The position numbers were made by a program, and so were the translations under genes. The notes under the pieces are model-generated. The model had not been told where the DNA came from. It saw nothing but the letters and a program-made list of their open reading frames with translations, and did no database searches. A stretch of 64,000 nucleotides of DNA from Ctena decussata. Lineage: Eukaryota > Mollusca > Bivalvia > Lucinida > Lucinidae. Location of the stretch: assembly GCA_963989385.1 (NCBI GenBank), contig OZ022501.1:82940979-83004978 (forward strand). Direction: 5' to 3'. Numbering within the stretch: position 1 is the first letter of the stretch; every line of letters begins with the position of its first letter. Shown in pieces: positions 63,327 through 64,000 of the stretch.

Positions 63327-64000
63327 GTAAGTGCCAATTTCATTGTAAAGAAAAGTAGCAGGTTTTCAATTGATTATGTGATAGACTATCCCAAAGATGG
63401 GGGGGGGGGGGGGGGGTTCGAAGATTATTATGGCACTCAGTCACGCAGGGTGTCCATGGTCAGGGAAAAAGTCAGGGAAAAAAATATTTTTTCAAGGTCA
63501 GGGAATTGTCAGGGAATTTTGAAATTCGTCCGGGAATTTTGGAATTCAAGCAAAAAGTCAGGGCATTTTGAAATAACAAGTCTATGAATGATAAAACATC
63601 AAGAATAAAGGCCAAGGCAGTTTCTTTGTATTTGGCTATTATCATAATAATAATAATTATAATACTAATAATAATAGTAATAAAAATGATAACAATAATA
63701 ATAATTATAACAAGTATTACATTTTTCAAATTATTCTTTACTGTACAACATATACTTGTATGTTTTAATATGTGACAACTAAAAACATTCTCTCTTTTTT
63801 TGTATTAAATTTCATTCTATCTTTTATATGATGGACCAGTTATTCTATGATTTGTAGCTCAGTTAACTCTGTGGATAAGGACATTTGGGATTAGCATGAC
63901 AAAATACAAGCTAACCTAATGAGATTTATATCTCTTCATAAGTATGCACTTCAAGATGAAATTGATATAAGTCTCCATAGGTACTTCAAAATTTAATGAT
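63327..64000 (+). other. Tudor intron 4, partial
   Basis: Contains a G-run at 63400-63417, a GTCAGGGAA-type repeat at 63440-63570 (see 5444-5545) and an (AAT)n-like microsatellite at 63640-63720. No exon recognised before the window ends. Confidence 0.6.

Overview
The window is nuclear DNA from an animal, most likely a bivalve mollusc. The evidence is long spliced genes with GT/AG introns, tRNA-derived SINEs with perfect target-site duplications, decayed LINE fragments, very many short palindromic (MITE-like) repeats, and AT-rich non-coding DNA. The bivalve assignment is inference from the style of the repeats; the sequence itself only proves a metazoan genome. No rRNA, intact tRNA gene, CRISPR array or bacterial operon was seen.

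Three protein genes can be supported. (1) A TMEM244-like four-pass membrane protein on the + strand: five exons from 8169 to 18320, phases all compatible, 172 aa. (2) A TRIM-like protein on the - strand, 27337 to 25784: RING, B-box, Ser-Pro-Arg linker and a probable beta-propeller, in a single coding exon. (3) The 5' part of a multi-Tudor protein on the + strand: a 2.2-kb first exon (36100-38332, four Tudor domains), then after a 19.5-kb intron an exon of glycine-rich FG repeats (57855-58590) and two exons starting a fifth Tudor domain (60117-60228, 63158-63326). It runs off the right edge. Proteins of this kind organise germ granules in the piRNA pathway.

The rest is layered mobile DNA. 1-7900: LINE fossil, SINEs, a TTAA-type MITE, a 21-bp minisatellite, and a 425-bp TIR element. 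8169-18320: TMEM244-like gene, whose third intron is filled by a 5.75-kb fold-back whose two arms are mirror images of each other and which is itself interrupted by a 1.95-kb insertion. 18321-25780: nested palindromic MITEs and a TA-flanked 872-bp element. 27340-36099: more MITEs, a 324-bp hairpin, and a 1.6-kb Harbinger-like element splitting a LINE fossil. 38333-57854 (Tudor intron 1): a 750-bp element, a 4.4-kb hAT-like element, and a 9.86-kb element with about 107-bp terminal inverted repeats and an exact 5-bp target duplication (ATGGA) inserted in an older repeat. That large element, together with its 425-bp relative at 2390-2814, is the best candidate for something undescribed: termini CACACTGG plus 5-bp duplications resemble Transib/RAG-like elements, but no transposase is visible.

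Limits: splice sites, domains and repeat relationships were read by eye. Identities are approximate, and no database was searched.
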